Source of the DNA: Janthinobacterium violaceinigrum
GTDB taxonomy: Bacteria > Pseudomonadota > Gammaproteobacteria > Burkholderiales > Burkholderiaceae_D
NCBI RefSeq assembly: GCF_009208555.1
Contig: NZ_WFLI01000039.1
Location: forward strand, 1 to 60,019
Length of the DNA stretch: 60,019 bases
Direction: 5' to 3'
Below are positions 1 through 8,243 of the stretch, one piece after another; positions within the stretch are counted from its first letter, which is position 1; each line of letters opens with the position of its first letter. The notes beneath the pieces are model-generated. The model was given only the letters and a program-made list of their open reading frames with translations, was not told where the DNA came from and ran no database searches. A program made the position numbers and the translations under genes.

Positions 1-2
1 CG

Positions 3-200
3 ACCACCTTGTTCAAGTACGGGTCCGGCGCCTTGGTCGACGGCCAGGATGGCGTGTTTGCGCCCGCCGATGTCGCCGATATCGTCATCGAGTTTTTTGC
101 CTGCGACATTCCGCCCGGCTATATCGCCGCCATGGCGCAGTGCGCGCCGCAGCAAAGGCGCGCAAGGCCTGGAGCGGCAGGGGATGTTTCATGGATTTAG
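3..200 (+). CDS. 3' end of an unidentified plus-strand gene (partial)
   Basis: This reading frame is open from the left edge to a TAG at 198-200. Up to about position 145 the codon choice is typical of the local genes, with strong G/C at third positions, and it encodes a protein-like segment (LFKYGSGALVDG, then ADVADIVIEFFACDIPPGY). After that the residues become arginine-rich and the codons atypical (AGG, CCT, GGA), so the true C-terminus may have been replaced. It overlaps the tail of the minus-strand MFS gene by over 100 bases, which points to a rearrangement scar. I do not recognise the family. A competing minus-strand reading starts at ATG 88-86 and overlaps the MFS stop as ATGA; it is less convincing. 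Confidence 0.35.
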   Translation, partial: TTLFKYGSGALVDGQDGVFAPADVADIVIEFFACDIPPGYIAAMAQCAPQQRRARPGAAGDVSWI

Positions 201-756
201 TTTTTCTATAGTCTGCGGCGGGCGCGGCCGCCAGTCCCGCCAGCGCGGTGACGCCGGCCAGCAACAGCCACATGCCGGCACTGTGCCAGCCCAGGTACGA
301 TGCCAGCACCAGCAATTCGGCCGACACGGCGATGCCAGCCCCCACGCCCGCATACAGCAGCGGCGCGCCGCGCGCATGGCGGCGCTGCTCCAGCAGCCAC
401 AGCGAGGCGGCCACCATGGCCAGCGCGCTGAAGACGCCCGCCACGCCCCGCACCGTCACGATGAGCCAGACGGGCATGGGCAAGGCCAGCACGCCCAGGC
501 ACAGCGCCGTGCCGGCCACGGACCACAAACACAGCCGGTGCGCGCTGTGCGCCCGCGCGCGCATGGCCAGGATGGCGCCCAGCAAGTAGCCAGCATAGTT
601 GGCCGAGGCGGCCAGGCTGCCGCCGCGCAAGCTCAAGACGCCTTCCTTGACCATGTGCGGGTAGATGGCCGTGAAGGCAAAGCGGCCGAAGCCCATGCCG
701 ATGGCGAGGATGGCCGCCCCGGCGATGGCCGCGCGCAGCCTGGCGGCCCCGCTCAC
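85..756 (-). CDS. YbfB/YjiJ-family MFS transporter, N-terminal half only (truncated)
   Basis: The 223-residue product matches only the first half of YbfB/YjiJ MFS permeases: GMGFGRFAFTAIYPHM in the first helix, about six membrane segments, then an unrelated arginine-rich tail. The full-length relative at 48534-49733 in this window has 399 residues, which gives an internal yardstick. The chosen start is GTG at 756, because it forms a GTGA overlap with the stop of the upstream LysR gene and begins just before the first helix. About 190 residues look genuine; the last 35 (from the AT-rich codons near 192) do not. The substrate is unknown. It is probably nonfunctional after loss of its C-terminal half. 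Confidence 0.6.
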   Translation of the reverse strand: MSGAARLRAAIAGAAILAIGMGFGRFAFTAIYPHMVKEGVLSLRGGSLAASANYAGYLLGAILAMRARAHSAHRLCLWSVAGTALCLGVLALPMPVWLIVTVRGVAGVFSALAMVAASLWLLEQRRHARGAPLLYAGVGAGIAVSAELLVLASYLGWHSAGMWLLLAGVTALAGLAAAPAADYRKTKSMKHPLPLQALRAFAAARTAPWRRYSRAECRRQKTR

Positions 757-1628
757 GGCGCCGCCGCGCCGAGTTGCGCCAGCAAGTGCTGGAACGCGGG
801 CACGTCGAAGCCCGCGCGCCACACCAGCACGGTGTCAATCTGCCCTGCGGGCAAGGTTTTCAAGCTTGCCGGCGCGTCCGACAGCGCCAGCACGCTGGCC
901 GGCAGCAGGGTCACGCAGGCGCCGGCCGCCACGCAGGCGATCATGGTGTGATACGAACTCATTTCCTGCACCCGCCACTGCGTGCTGCCCGCCACGCCCA
1001 GCAAGTCTTCCGCGATGCCGCGGTAGGTGCAGCCCTGGGGAAACGCCGCCAGCGAACGCGCGGCCACGTCCGCGGCCCGCCGCGCCTGCGCTTCGCTGGC
1101 CGGCAGCAGCAGGCACAGCTCCTCGCGCCACACGGCCCTCGATGCCAGTCCCAGCTCATCCAGCGCGGCGGCGCCGCCGAACGCTGGCGGCAAGGCAACA
1201 AACGCGCAATCGAGCAAGCCCGTGCGCACCTGCTCGATCAGGGGGCGCGACGGCCCCGTGCTCAGCGCCAGCCGCGTCGCCGGATACCGCGCATGATAGG
1301 CGGCCAGCAAGGCCGGCAAGCGGCTGGCCGCCGTGCTTTCCATGCTGCCGACGCGCAAGGTACCGCCCTCGCGCCCGCCCGTGACGACATGCCGGGCCTC
1401 GTCCGCCAGCGCCAGCAGGCGCTGCGCATACTCGAGAAAACGCTCGCCCGCCGCCGTCAGGGCCATGCGCTTGTTGGTGCGCACGAACAGTTCGGCGCCG
1501 ATATCGGCTTCCAGTTGCTGGATGCGCGTGGTGACGCTGGACGGCGCGCGGCCCAGGCGGGCGGCGGCCTGGGTGACGCTCAGTTCACTGGCGACCGAGC
1601 AAAAAATCCGCAATGATTCCGGGTCCAT
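753..1628 (-). CDS. LysR-family transcriptional regulator
   Basis: This is a complete 291-residue LysR protein. The N-terminal winged helix-turn-helix is clear (VTQAAARLGRAPSSVTTRIQQLE, about residues 18-40), followed by the usual periplasmic-binding-like effector domain. It is divergent from the nitronate monooxygenase gene at 1716, so it probably regulates that gene and itself from the 87-bp gap, which contains a T-N11-A motif. Its stop overlaps the start of the truncated MFS gene, so these two were probably one transcript. The effector is unknown. Confidence 0.9.
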   Translation of the reverse strand: MDPESLRIFCSVASELSVTQAAARLGRAPSSVTTRIQQLEADIGAELFVRTNKRMALTAAGERFLEYAQRLLALADEARHVVTGGREGGTLRVGSMESTAASRLPALLAAYHARYPATRLALSTGPSRPLIEQVRTGLLDCAFVALPPAFGGAAALDELGLASRAVWREELCLLLPASEAQARRAADVAARSLAAFPQGCTYRGIAEDLLGVAGSTQWRVQEMSSYHTMIACVAAGACVTLLPASVLALSDAPASLKTLPAGQIDTVLVWRAGFDVPAFQHLLAQLGAAAP

Positions 1629-1661
1629 CGTATTCTCTCTTTGAAAATGATTGTGCTATTA

Positions 1662-1674
1662 TATTCTCAAAATA
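1662..1674. promoter_or_regulatory. Candidate LysR box (T-N11-A) between LysR and nitronate monooxygenase
   Basis: TATT and AATA flank a 5-base spacer (CTCAA), giving an interrupted palindrome with the T-N11-A core typical of LysR operators. It lies in the AT-rich part of the divergent gap, 34 bp from the LysR start and about 40 bp from the oxygenase start. The assignment rests on position and pattern only. Confidence 0.4.
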
Positions 1675-1715
1675 CGAATTAAATGCAGCATCCTCAACTT
1701 CATGAAGGAATCATC

Positions 1716-2777
1716 ATGACTTCATCCCAGCCCTTCCTCGACCGCCTCGGCCTGCAATACCCCATCATCCAGGCGCCGATGGCGGGCGTCTCCACGCCGC
1801 GCATGGCCGCTGCCGTCTCGGATGCGGGCGGCCTGGGTTCCCTGGCCATCGGCGCGGGCACGGCGGCGCAGGCGCGCCAGATGATCGCGGACACGCGCGC
1901 GCTGACGGACAAGCCCTTCAATGTGAATGTGTTCTGCCATGCGCCGGCCGTCAGGGATGCGCGGCGCGAAGCGGCCTGGCTGGCCCATCTGGCGCCCCTG
2001 TTTGCGGAGCTGGGCGCGGCCCTGCCCACGCAGCTGGACGAGATCTATCAAACCTTCATCGGCCATGCTGCGGCATTCGACCTGCTGCTGGAACTGCGTC
2101 CCGCCGTCGTCAGCTTCCATTTCGGCTTGCCGGCGGCGCAGCAGATCGCGGCCCTGCGCCAGGCGGGCATCTACACGATGGCCACGGCCACCAATGTGCG
2201 CGAGGCGCTGCTCATCGAACAGGCCGGCGTCGACGCCATCGTGGCGCAGGGCGTGGAAGCGGGCGGGCATCGCGGCGTCTTCGATCCGCAGGCGCAGGAC
2301 GAGCGCCACAGCACTTCCGTGCTGCTGCGCCTGCTGGCGGGCAGCACCGCCCTGCCCCTCGTCGCGGCCGGCGGCATCATGGATGGACAAGGCATCCGCG
2401 CCGCGCTGGACCTGGGCGCCGCGGCTGCCCAGCTGGGCACGGCGTTCGTGCTATGCCCGGAGTCGGCGGCCAATGCGGGCTACCGCGCCAACCTGAAAAG
2501 CGGGCGGGCGGCCAGCACCCGGCTGACCAGCGTGCTCTCGGGCCGCCTGGCGCGGGGCATGGTGAACCGCCTGATCGCACATGGCGAAGCGCCGGGCAGC
2601 CCGCCGCCGGCCGACTATCCCGTCGCCTACGATGCCGCCAAACAGCTGAATGCAGCGGCCAGCCTGCGCGGCGACAGCGAATTTGCCGCGCAATGGGCTG
2701 GCCAGGGCGCCCCGCTGGCGCGGGAAATGGGCGCGGCGGAACTGGTGGCCACCCTGGCGCGGGAAATGGCCCGCTGA
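1716..2777 (+). CDS. Nitronate monooxygenase (2-nitropropane dioxygenase family)
   Basis: The 353-residue protein has the family's FMN-dependent TIM barrel. It opens with LQYPIIQAPMAGVSTPRMAAAVSDAGGLGSL in two familiar blocks and continues with AGVDAIVAQGVEAGGHRG and VAAGGIMDG in the phosphate-binding half. The length is normal. Known members oxidise alkyl nitronates (for example propionate 3-nitronate) with O2. The start at 1716 is preferred over an in-frame ATG at 1683 because AAGGA lies 8 bases upstream. It is transcribed away from an adjacent LysR gene that likely controls it. Confidence 0.9.
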   Translation: MTSSQPFLDRLGLQYPIIQAPMAGVSTPRMAAAVSDAGGLGSLAIGAGTAAQARQMIADTRALTDKPFNVNVFCHAPAVRDARREAAWLAHLAPLFAELGAALPTQLDEIYQTFIGHAAAFDLLLELRPAVVSFHFGLPAAQQIAALRQAGIYTMATATNVREALLIEQAGVDAIVAQGVEAGGHRGVFDPQAQDERHSTSVLLRLLAGSTALPLVAAGGIMDGQGIRAALDLGAAAAQLGTAFVLCPESAANAGYRANLKSGRAASTRLTSVLSGRLARGMVNRLIAHGEAPGSPPPADYPVAYDAAKQLNAAASLRGDSEFAAQWAGQGAPLAREMGAAELVATLAREMAR

Positions 2778-2867
2778 TTCCAGGATGGCGTCGAGGCGAC
2801 GTAGGACAAGGACAGCCTGCGGGCTTGCCAGGCGCGGCTGGCAGTGGACGGATGGCTGCCCCGTGTC

Positions 2868-3071
2868 CTATTTTTTATACCGCGTGGCCAGCAGATAAAC
2901 GCCGGCAGCCAGGCAGACCATGCCGACCAGGCTCAATCCCGCTCGCGACAAGCCGGACCAGAACAATGAGCTGGCCAGGGCGGCAGTCATCACCGGCTGC
3001 AATTTAAAGGCACACATGCCGATACCCAAAAAAAGCAGTCCGCGGACGGTGCGAGGAGACCAGCTATTCAT
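2868..3071 (-). CDS. Small membrane protein (67 residues), unknown function
   Basis: This short ORF encodes two hydrophobic segments (about residues 11-33 and 45-62) joined by a short polar loop, and ends in a basic TRYKK tail. The start at 3071 is preceded by GGGAAG at a suitable distance. It stands alone between the convergent oxygenase gene and the downstream deiminase gene. The topology suggests an inner-membrane protein with both ends on the same side. I do not recognise a family. Confidence 0.55.
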   Translation of the reverse strand: MNSWSPRTVRGLLFLGIGMCAFKLQPVMTAALASSLFWSGLSRAGLSLVGMVCLAAGVYLLATRYKK

Positions 3072-3166
3072 TTTCTTCCCATTCTTGTAAGCGCATGCGC
3101 GCGGCTGGCAAATCTTACACGAGCCACGCATCAGGAAAGCAGCGAATTTCCCTCTGCGATCCGCGT

Positions 3167-4276
3167 CTACGCCGGCTGCTGCTGCGTGGTGCAGTGGATG
3201 CCGCCGCCGCCGGCCGCGATGGCGTCGATGTTCAACTGCACGATGTCGCGCCCGGGGAAGTGTTCGCGCAGGATGGCCCTGGTGTTGCGGTCGGCTGCCG
3301 CATCGCCGAATTCCGGACACAGCACGGCGCCGTTGCAGACATAGAAATTGATGTAGCCGGCGGCGAAATCCTTGTTTTCATATTGCGGGCGCACCTGCCC
3401 CGGACCGGGCAGGACCACCACCTGCAGCGGACGGCCGCGCGCATCCGTGGCCTTGCGCAGGATGTCGAGGTGGCGCTGGGTGACGGCGCGCTCGGGCGAA
3501 GCAGGGTCGTTTTCAAAGCCGGCCGCGACGACGCCGGGAGCGCAGAAGCGCGCATAGAAATCCGTGTGGCCATCGGTGATGTCCTGGCCCGCGATGCCGG
3601 GCAGCCAGATGACTTTCTCGATGCCCAGCAGCCGGTGCAGTTCCTGCTCGCACTTTGCCTTGCCGACGCCAGGGTTGCGGTTGGCGTTCAGCACGCAGCT
3701 TTCCGTGATGATGGCCGTGCCCTGGCCATCGACTTCGATGCCGCCCCCTTCCAGCACCAGGCTACTTTCCAGCACGGCAACGCCGGCGCGCCCTGCAACA
3801 AAACCAGCCACCAGCGCATCGTCGTCATAATCCTGCTTTTCGCCCCAGCCATTGAAATTGAAATTCACGCCGGCCAGCGCGCCGCCCGCCTTCCTGACGA
3901 AGACGGGGCCCGTGTCGCGCATCCACAGGTCGTCGATGGGCTGCACCAGCAGCTTGACCTTGTTGCCGCACAGGCGAGCGGCCACGTCGTAGTCTTCCTC
4001 GTTGACGAGCATGTGCACGGGTTCGACGCTGGCAATCGCTTGCGCAATGCGCGCCAGGTTCGCCTGCGCGCCCGCCTTCAGGCGCTTGCCCCACACCTCG
4101 TCATTCGCGCCAAAGGCCATCCACGTGGCCGCGTGGCGCTCGCCTTCGTCGGGCATGCGCCAGCCGGCCCCTGCGGCCAGGGCCGACGAGGCCGACGAGG
4201 CAGGCATGGCGGGCAAGCCCACGGCGGCGCCTGCCGCCAGGCCCATGGCGCCCGAGAGAAAATGTCGTCGTTGCAT
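3167..4276 (-). CDS. Agmatine deiminase / peptidylarginine deiminase family protein, Tat-exported
   Basis: The 369-residue protein belongs to the agmatine/PPAD-type deiminase family (guanidine-modifying pentein fold). Visible landmarks are WMRDTGP, a HTD motif, and GGGGIHCTTQQ with the predicted nucleophile Cys362. It starts with MQRRHFLSG followed by an Ala/Gly-rich stretch, a Tat-type signal, so it is probably periplasmic, unlike cytoplasmic AguA enzymes. AGGAGA lies just before the ATG at 4276. It is 22 bp downstream of a paralogue in the same orientation, forming a tandem pair. The likely reaction is agmatine to N-carbamoylputrescine plus ammonia; peptidylarginine or another guanidino substrate remains possible. 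Confidence 0.85.
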   Translation of the reverse strand: MQRRHFLSGAMGLAAGAAVGLPAMPASSASSALAAGAGWRMPDEGERHAATWMAFGANDEVWGKRLKAGAQANLARIAQAIASVEPVHMLVNEEDYDVAARLCGNKVKLLVQPIDDLWMRDTGPVFVRKAGGALAGVNFNFNGWGEKQDYDDDALVAGFVAGRAGVAVLESSLVLEGGGIEVDGQGTAIITESCVLNANRNPGVGKAKCEQELHRLLGIEKVIWLPGIAGQDITDGHTDFYARFCAPGVVAAGFENDPASPERAVTQRHLDILRKATDARGRPLQVVVLPGPGQVRPQYENKDFAAGYINFYVCNGAVLCPEFGDAAADRNTRAILREHFPGRDIVQLNIDAIAAGGGGIHCTTQQQPA

Positions 4277-4298
4277 GCTGTTCTCCTGTGATGCGCGT

Positions 4299-5456
4299 TT
4301 ATGCCGGTTCCTGCTGCGTGGTGCAATGGATGCCGCCGCCGCCGGCCGCGATGGGATCGATATTGATCTGCACCACGGCGCGCCCAGGATACAGCTGCGC
4401 ATACTGCGCCCTGGCGCTGGCGTCCGCTTGCGCATCGCCGAATTCCGGCAGGAAAATGGCGCTGCTGGTGGCATAGTAATTGATATAGCCGGCGGCGAAG
4501 GTGTTCGGGTTGTTTCCGGGCCGAATTTTCTCGGGACCGTCGATGACGACGATCTGCAGCGGCTGATTATCGGCATCGGTGGCGCCGCGCAAGATCTCCA
4601 GGTGGCGGCGGGTCACCGCGTAGTCGTACGATTCCGTGTCCATCTCGCGGTGCGCCACCACGACGCCGGGGCGCACGAAGCGGGCGTAAAAGTCCGTATG
4701 GGCATCCGTGATGTCCTTGTTCTTGATGCCTGGCAACCAGATCACCTTGCGGATGCCCAGCAGGCGCTGCAGTTCCGCTTCGCAGTCGGCCTTGCTCCAG
4801 CCCGGATTGCGGTTATTGTTCAGCACGCAACTTTCCGTGATGATGGCCGTGCCCTTGCCATCGACTTCCAGCGCCCCGCCTTCCAGCACCAGGCGCGTGG
4901 CCAGCAGCGGCACCCGGGCCTGGGCGGCGACCATGTCCGCCACCTGCCCATCCTTGCCGAACTGCTGCTTGTTGCCCCAGCCATTGAAGTTGAACTTCAC
5001 GCCGGCCCGCTCGCCGTTCGGCTTGCGCACGAAGACGGGGCCCGTGTCGCGCATCCATAAATCGTCCATCTCGGCGGCAATCAGATTCACGCGCGCGTCG
5101 AGCAATTGCCGCGCGCTGGCCAGTTCCGCCGGGCGCACCAGCATGTTGACGGGTTCGTAGGCGGCTATCGCATTGGCGATGCGCACGAGGGCCAGCTGCA
5201 CCTGCGGCACTTGCGCGCGCGTCCACACGGCGCTCGAGGCGCCATACGCCATCCACGTCGCCTTGTGGGCTTCGGCCTCGTCGGGCATGCGCCAGCCGTC
5301 GGCCTGATTGACGCCACCGCCGCTAATGCTGGGCGGCGTGGGCGTAACGGGGCCGGCTTCCGCAGCACCGCCGCCACACGCGGCCAGCATGCCGCCCATG
5401 GCCAGCGCGCTGCCACCCACCATGCAATGACGCAAGAAATATCGACGTGTATTCAT
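4299..5456 (-). CDS. Agmatine deiminase-like lipoprotein (paralogue of the adjacent gene)
   Basis: The 385-residue paralogue keeps WMRDTGP, the HTD motif and GGGGIHCTTQQ with Cys378. Its N-terminus differs: MNTRRYFLRH gives a twin-arginine motif, followed by a lipobox (MLAACG), predicting a Tat-exported lipoprotein anchored through Cys. A short Pro/Gly/Ser linker leads to the enzyme domain, which begins GWRMPDEAEAHKATWMA. The start at 5456 is favoured because AAGGA is 5 bases upstream; the ATG at 5462 overlaps that site. It is divergent from a LysR gene and is the first gene of the deiminase pair. Substrate as for its neighbour: agmatine or another guanidino compound. Confidence 0.85.
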   Translation of the reverse strand: MNTRRYFLRHCMVGGSALAMGGMLAACGGGAAEAGPVTPTPPSISGGGVNQADGWRMPDEAEAHKATWMAYGASSAVWTRAQVPQVQLALVRIANAIAAYEPVNMLVRPAELASARQLLDARVNLIAAEMDDLWMRDTGPVFVRKPNGERAGVKFNFNGWGNKQQFGKDGQVADMVAAQARVPLLATRLVLEGGALEVDGKGTAIITESCVLNNNRNPGWSKADCEAELQRLLGIRKVIWLPGIKNKDITDAHTDFYARFVRPGVVVAHREMDTESYDYAVTRRHLEILRGATDADNQPLQIVVIDGPEKIRPGNNPNTFAAGYINYYATSSAIFLPEFGDAQADASARAQYAQLYPGRAVVQINIDPIAAGGGGIHCTTQQEPA

Positions 5457-5586
5457 ATCCATCCTTGATTAGTTAGTCAGAGTGCCGCGCACCGTTTGCC
5501 GATGCGTTGGCATGCACGGCATTGTGGCGGGATCAAGATATGAAAACAAATGATATGATTTGCTTTAATTCATTAAGTTTTCTCAT

Positions 5587-6483
5587 ATGTCAGAACATCG
5601 CATTCCTTCGCTGAAGTTATTGATGGGCTTTGAAGCGGCTGCCCGCCACGGCAATTTTTCGCGCGCGGCCGACGAACTGCACGTGACGCAATCGGCCATC
5701 AGCCATCAGGTGCAACTGCTGGAAGAACAGGTCAAGCAGCCGCTGTTCCGCCGCGCGGGACGGGGCGTGGAGCTGACGGTGGCGGGCGAAGTGCTGCTGC
5801 GCAGCGTGCAGCGCTCGATGACCGTGCTGCGCAGCGGCCTGGGGCGCATCGCCACCTATCTCGATCCCGGTCTCGTGGTGCTGGTGTGTCCGGCGCCCGT
5901 GCTGCACGGCTGGCTGCAGCCCCGGCTGCGGGCGCTGGAAGCGCAGCTGCCCGAACTGTGCCTGCTGCTGTCGGTGGACGAGAGCGCCCGCTTCGTCGAT
6001 GAAATCGACGTCGATATCGCCATCGGCGACCGTCCCCTGCTGCAGCCGGACTTGCAGGAAATCCCCCTGCTGCACGATGAATGGGTGATGGTGGCCAACA
6101 GCGAGCTGGCGGCGCGGCTGGCCGGCGTGCCGCAGGAGGCGCATCACCTGCACGCGGATCTGGTGTGCCTGGAAGAAAGCTTGACGGGCGATGCGACGGC
6201 GACCCTGTTCCTGGGTCCGCTGGCGCGCTTTCGCAAGCGGGCCATCTACGACGACGCGCGCCTGTTGCTGGACGCTACGCTCGACGGGCGCGGCATCGCC
6301 TGCCTGCCGCGCCTGCTGGTCGATGCCAGCCTGGCGCGCGGCCTGCTGCACGTGCTGCCCGCTTACCCCAGGGTGCCGGGCGCCACCTGGTGGCTGTCGG
6401 GCGTGGCGGAACACCCGCGTTCGCCCATCGTCGGGCAAGTATTCGACTGGCTGCGTGCGCAAGGCGCGGCGCAGGGGGCGTGA
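5587..6483 (+). CDS. LysR-family regulator, GcvA-like, next to the deiminases
   Basis: This 298-residue regulator starts like GcvA/AmpR-type LysR proteins (IPSLKLLMGFEAAARHGNFSRAADEL in two blocks, then HVTQSAISHQVQLLEE), with an effector domain behind. It is divergent from the deiminase pair across a 130-bp AT-rich gap, the usual arrangement for a LysR protein and its target. Agmatine or a product might be the inducer, but that is inference. Its TGA stop abuts the stop of the PLD gene in the palindrome TGATCA. Confidence 0.88.
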   Translation: MSEHRIPSLKLLMGFEAAARHGNFSRAADELHVTQSAISHQVQLLEEQVKQPLFRRAGRGVELTVAGEVLLRSVQRSMTVLRSGLGRIATYLDPGLVVLVCPAPVLHGWLQPRLRALEAQLPELCLLLSVDESARFVDEIDVDIAIGDRPLLQPDLQEIPLLHDEWVMVANSELAARLAGVPQEAHHLHADLVCLEESLTGDATATLFLGPLARFRKRAIYDDARLLLDATLDGRGIACLPRLLVDASLARGLLHVLPAYPRVPGATWWLSGVAEHPRSPIVGQVFDWLRAQGAAQGA

Positions 6484-7044
6484 TCAGGGCTGCGGCACGC
6501 GCGCATAGTCGACGCCGCTGGCCCAGCGGTTTTCCCAGTGCGCCAGGTACGATTGGGCCAGGACCGCGCTGTGCCACACGACGAGCACATTTTCGCTGTT
6601 GGCGGTAGCGGCATCGGCCGTGTAATTGAAGCTGCCGTTCTGCACGGTCACGCCATCGGCAACGATGTACTTGTCGTGATGCAGCGCGTAGCGGGAAATG
6701 ATGCGGGTGGGAATACCCGCATCGACAAGCCGGTTCAAGGCGGCCCGGCTGTTCTTGCGCGCGTTGCGCCGCGCATCGACGAGCACCCTGATGTCCACGC
6801 CCCGCTGGCGCGCGCGCAGCAAGGCCTCGACCACATGGGGCGAGCTGAACGAATAAGCGGCCAGCCGGATGCTCGACGCCGCGCTATCGATGACCTTGAG
6901 CACCAGCGCCTCCGCCCCGCCATCGGGCGAAAACGCGTTCTCGATGGTGACCGTGAGCGCGGCGTCGGCGGCAAGCGATACTGGTGACGCCGGCGACACG
7001 CCCGCGGCCAGGCACAGCGCAACGGCAAGCAGGATGTTCTTCAC
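6484..7044 (-). CDS. Exported phospholipase D-like nuclease (single HKD motif)
   Basis: The 186-residue product starts with a signal peptide (KNILLAVALCLAAGVSPAS) and carries one HxKxxxxD motif, HHDKYIVAD, followed by NGSFNYT. The single-motif, small size matches the Nuc/EDTA-resistant endonuclease branch of the PLD superfamily, which works as a dimer. GTG at 7044 is chosen because AGGGG lies 9 bases upstream; the longer frame would need a TTG. A periplasmic or secreted non-specific nuclease is the likely role; a phosphodiesterase on lipids is less likely. It stands alone, tail to tail with the LysR gene. Confidence 0.82.
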   Translation of the reverse strand: MKNILLAVALCLAAGVSPASPVSLAADAALTVTIENAFSPDGGAEALVLKVIDSAASSIRLAAYSFSSPHVVEALLRARQRGVDIRVLVDARRNARKNSRAALNRLVDAGIPTRIISRYALHHDKYIVADGVTVQNGSFNYTADAATANSENVLVVWHSAVLAQSYLAHWENRWASGVDYARVPQP

Positions 7045-7126
7045 GCTGGCATTCCCCTGTTTCAATGAGTAGAATTCTACAAGACGCTACACCCAGCGCA
7101 GACAAACACAACTTCGCCATGCCCAA

Positions 7127-7668
7127 ATGCGCCCCATAGCTTATCTCTACAAAGACGTGGCATCGCGACCTGAATGGCTGCATGCACCAAACGTTACCGA
7201 CGTATATTCACTAAGCGCTTGCGTTTCCACGAACTTTGCGGACTATATAAGCGACTGGAAACACAACGGATATTGGCTTTTCGACTCACCGTCCGTCATG
7301 ATCAAACTGGCGGCCGACAATGCGATTGTACTCGACGGCCTCAAGCTCTTCTACTATGAAGTATTCGAAGAAGAATTTGACGGTGAGAGCAGAGAATGGA
7401 GAACCTTCGAACCCGAGTCCTCATTCGAACTGAACGTTGTCTTACCTCAAACCAACGTTTTGGAGGGTTTCGACGTAACCTTTTTACGTGCCATACCTCA
7501 CCGGAATGCTCTCCCCTCTCGTGCAATTCCTTCGCTGCGACGCTTCCCACCAATCAGCATTGTCTATTCAACACATTCCATGTAGCCAGGCAGGCAATAG
7601 AAAACAATGGATTTCCCGCATGCGGGCCTGGGCCATACCGCATTATTGCGGTCTATTCAATACGATAG
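7127..7668 (+). pseudogene. Frameshifted gene for a conserved hypothetical protein
   Basis: The first frame gives LYKDVASRPEWLHAP, then FADYISDWKHNGYWLFDSP and LKLFYYEVFEEEFDGE, through FDVTF near 7482. From there the sensible continuation lies in the next frame: CHTSPECSPLSCNSFAATLP, then a Cys/Pro-containing end with CGPGPYRIIAVYSIR. The two parts read as one protein of about 180 residues if one extra T is placed in the TTTTT run at about 7481-7485. I recall similar full-length uncharacterised proteins with a SPECSPLSCN-like motif, but cannot name a family. Either the gene is broken or there is a homopolymer sequencing error. Base composition is lower in GC than the neighbours. Confidence 0.6.
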
Positions 7669-8243
7669 ATACTGGCTGGAGCACCTGTTGCTGGCCGGTT
7701 GCCGTCGTTGGCAGATGCCGCCCCCAAGCAACCTGTGCCAGCTGTGGCACAGGCCAGTCTTGAAGCCAGATTTGAGACAGTGCCGTTACCACTGAAACAG
7801 AAACCACATGCGCCGTACGGCATATGGAGATGCAGATCTCTCGATGAAACGCTGGCGCCAACAAAACGCGAATGCCTTCCTCAGCTTTGGCCAGTTGCCA
7901 ATCGTTTGCAAAGCCGCCAAGGCCAAGCGCTCGGCAGATGTTTTCGGATGTGTAATTGGCGTTGAGCATAATCGCAGAAAAGTACTGTAAAAATCGGGAA
8001 ACGATAAGGTATAAGGCAATAGGCGGCAAGACACAACCATTCGAACGTGCGCATCTGGCTGCGGCCACTGCCCGGCGATATACAACGCCCCCTGTTGAAA
8101 AACCCGAGATGCAACTCATCCCTCGATTCGCGCAGTCCGTCGCAATTTACATCAAGCATGTCACATTTTCCATAAAATCGGCCTGCACGAATAGAGACAG
8201 CCAGCCGCCGATAACTTTCATCCAATTCTAAAAGGAACAACTC
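7669..8243. other. 575-bp AT-richer stretch without a convincing gene
   Basis: No ORF here has a ribosome site and typical codon use. A minus-strand frame around 7643-8119 has a protein-like core (LGLGGFANDWQLAKAEEGIR, then VLLAPAFHREICISI) and might be a decayed gene, but I could not place it in a family. The base composition is lower in GC than the flanks and similar to the broken gene just upstream, which suggests foreign or decaying DNA. The last 30 bases hold the promoter-proximal region and ribosome site of the next lipoprotein gene. Confidence 0.4.

Noticed and set aside
1..88. Minus-strand ORF beginning at ATG 88 that overlaps the MFS stop as ATGA
   Set aside because: Only 29 codons are visible, with no motif, and the plus strand has better codon use over the same bases.
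7643..8119. 158-codon minus-strand frame in the gene-poor stretch
   Set aside because: Protein-like core, but no ribosome site, odd N-terminus and no recognised family; kept only as a remark in the stretch entry.
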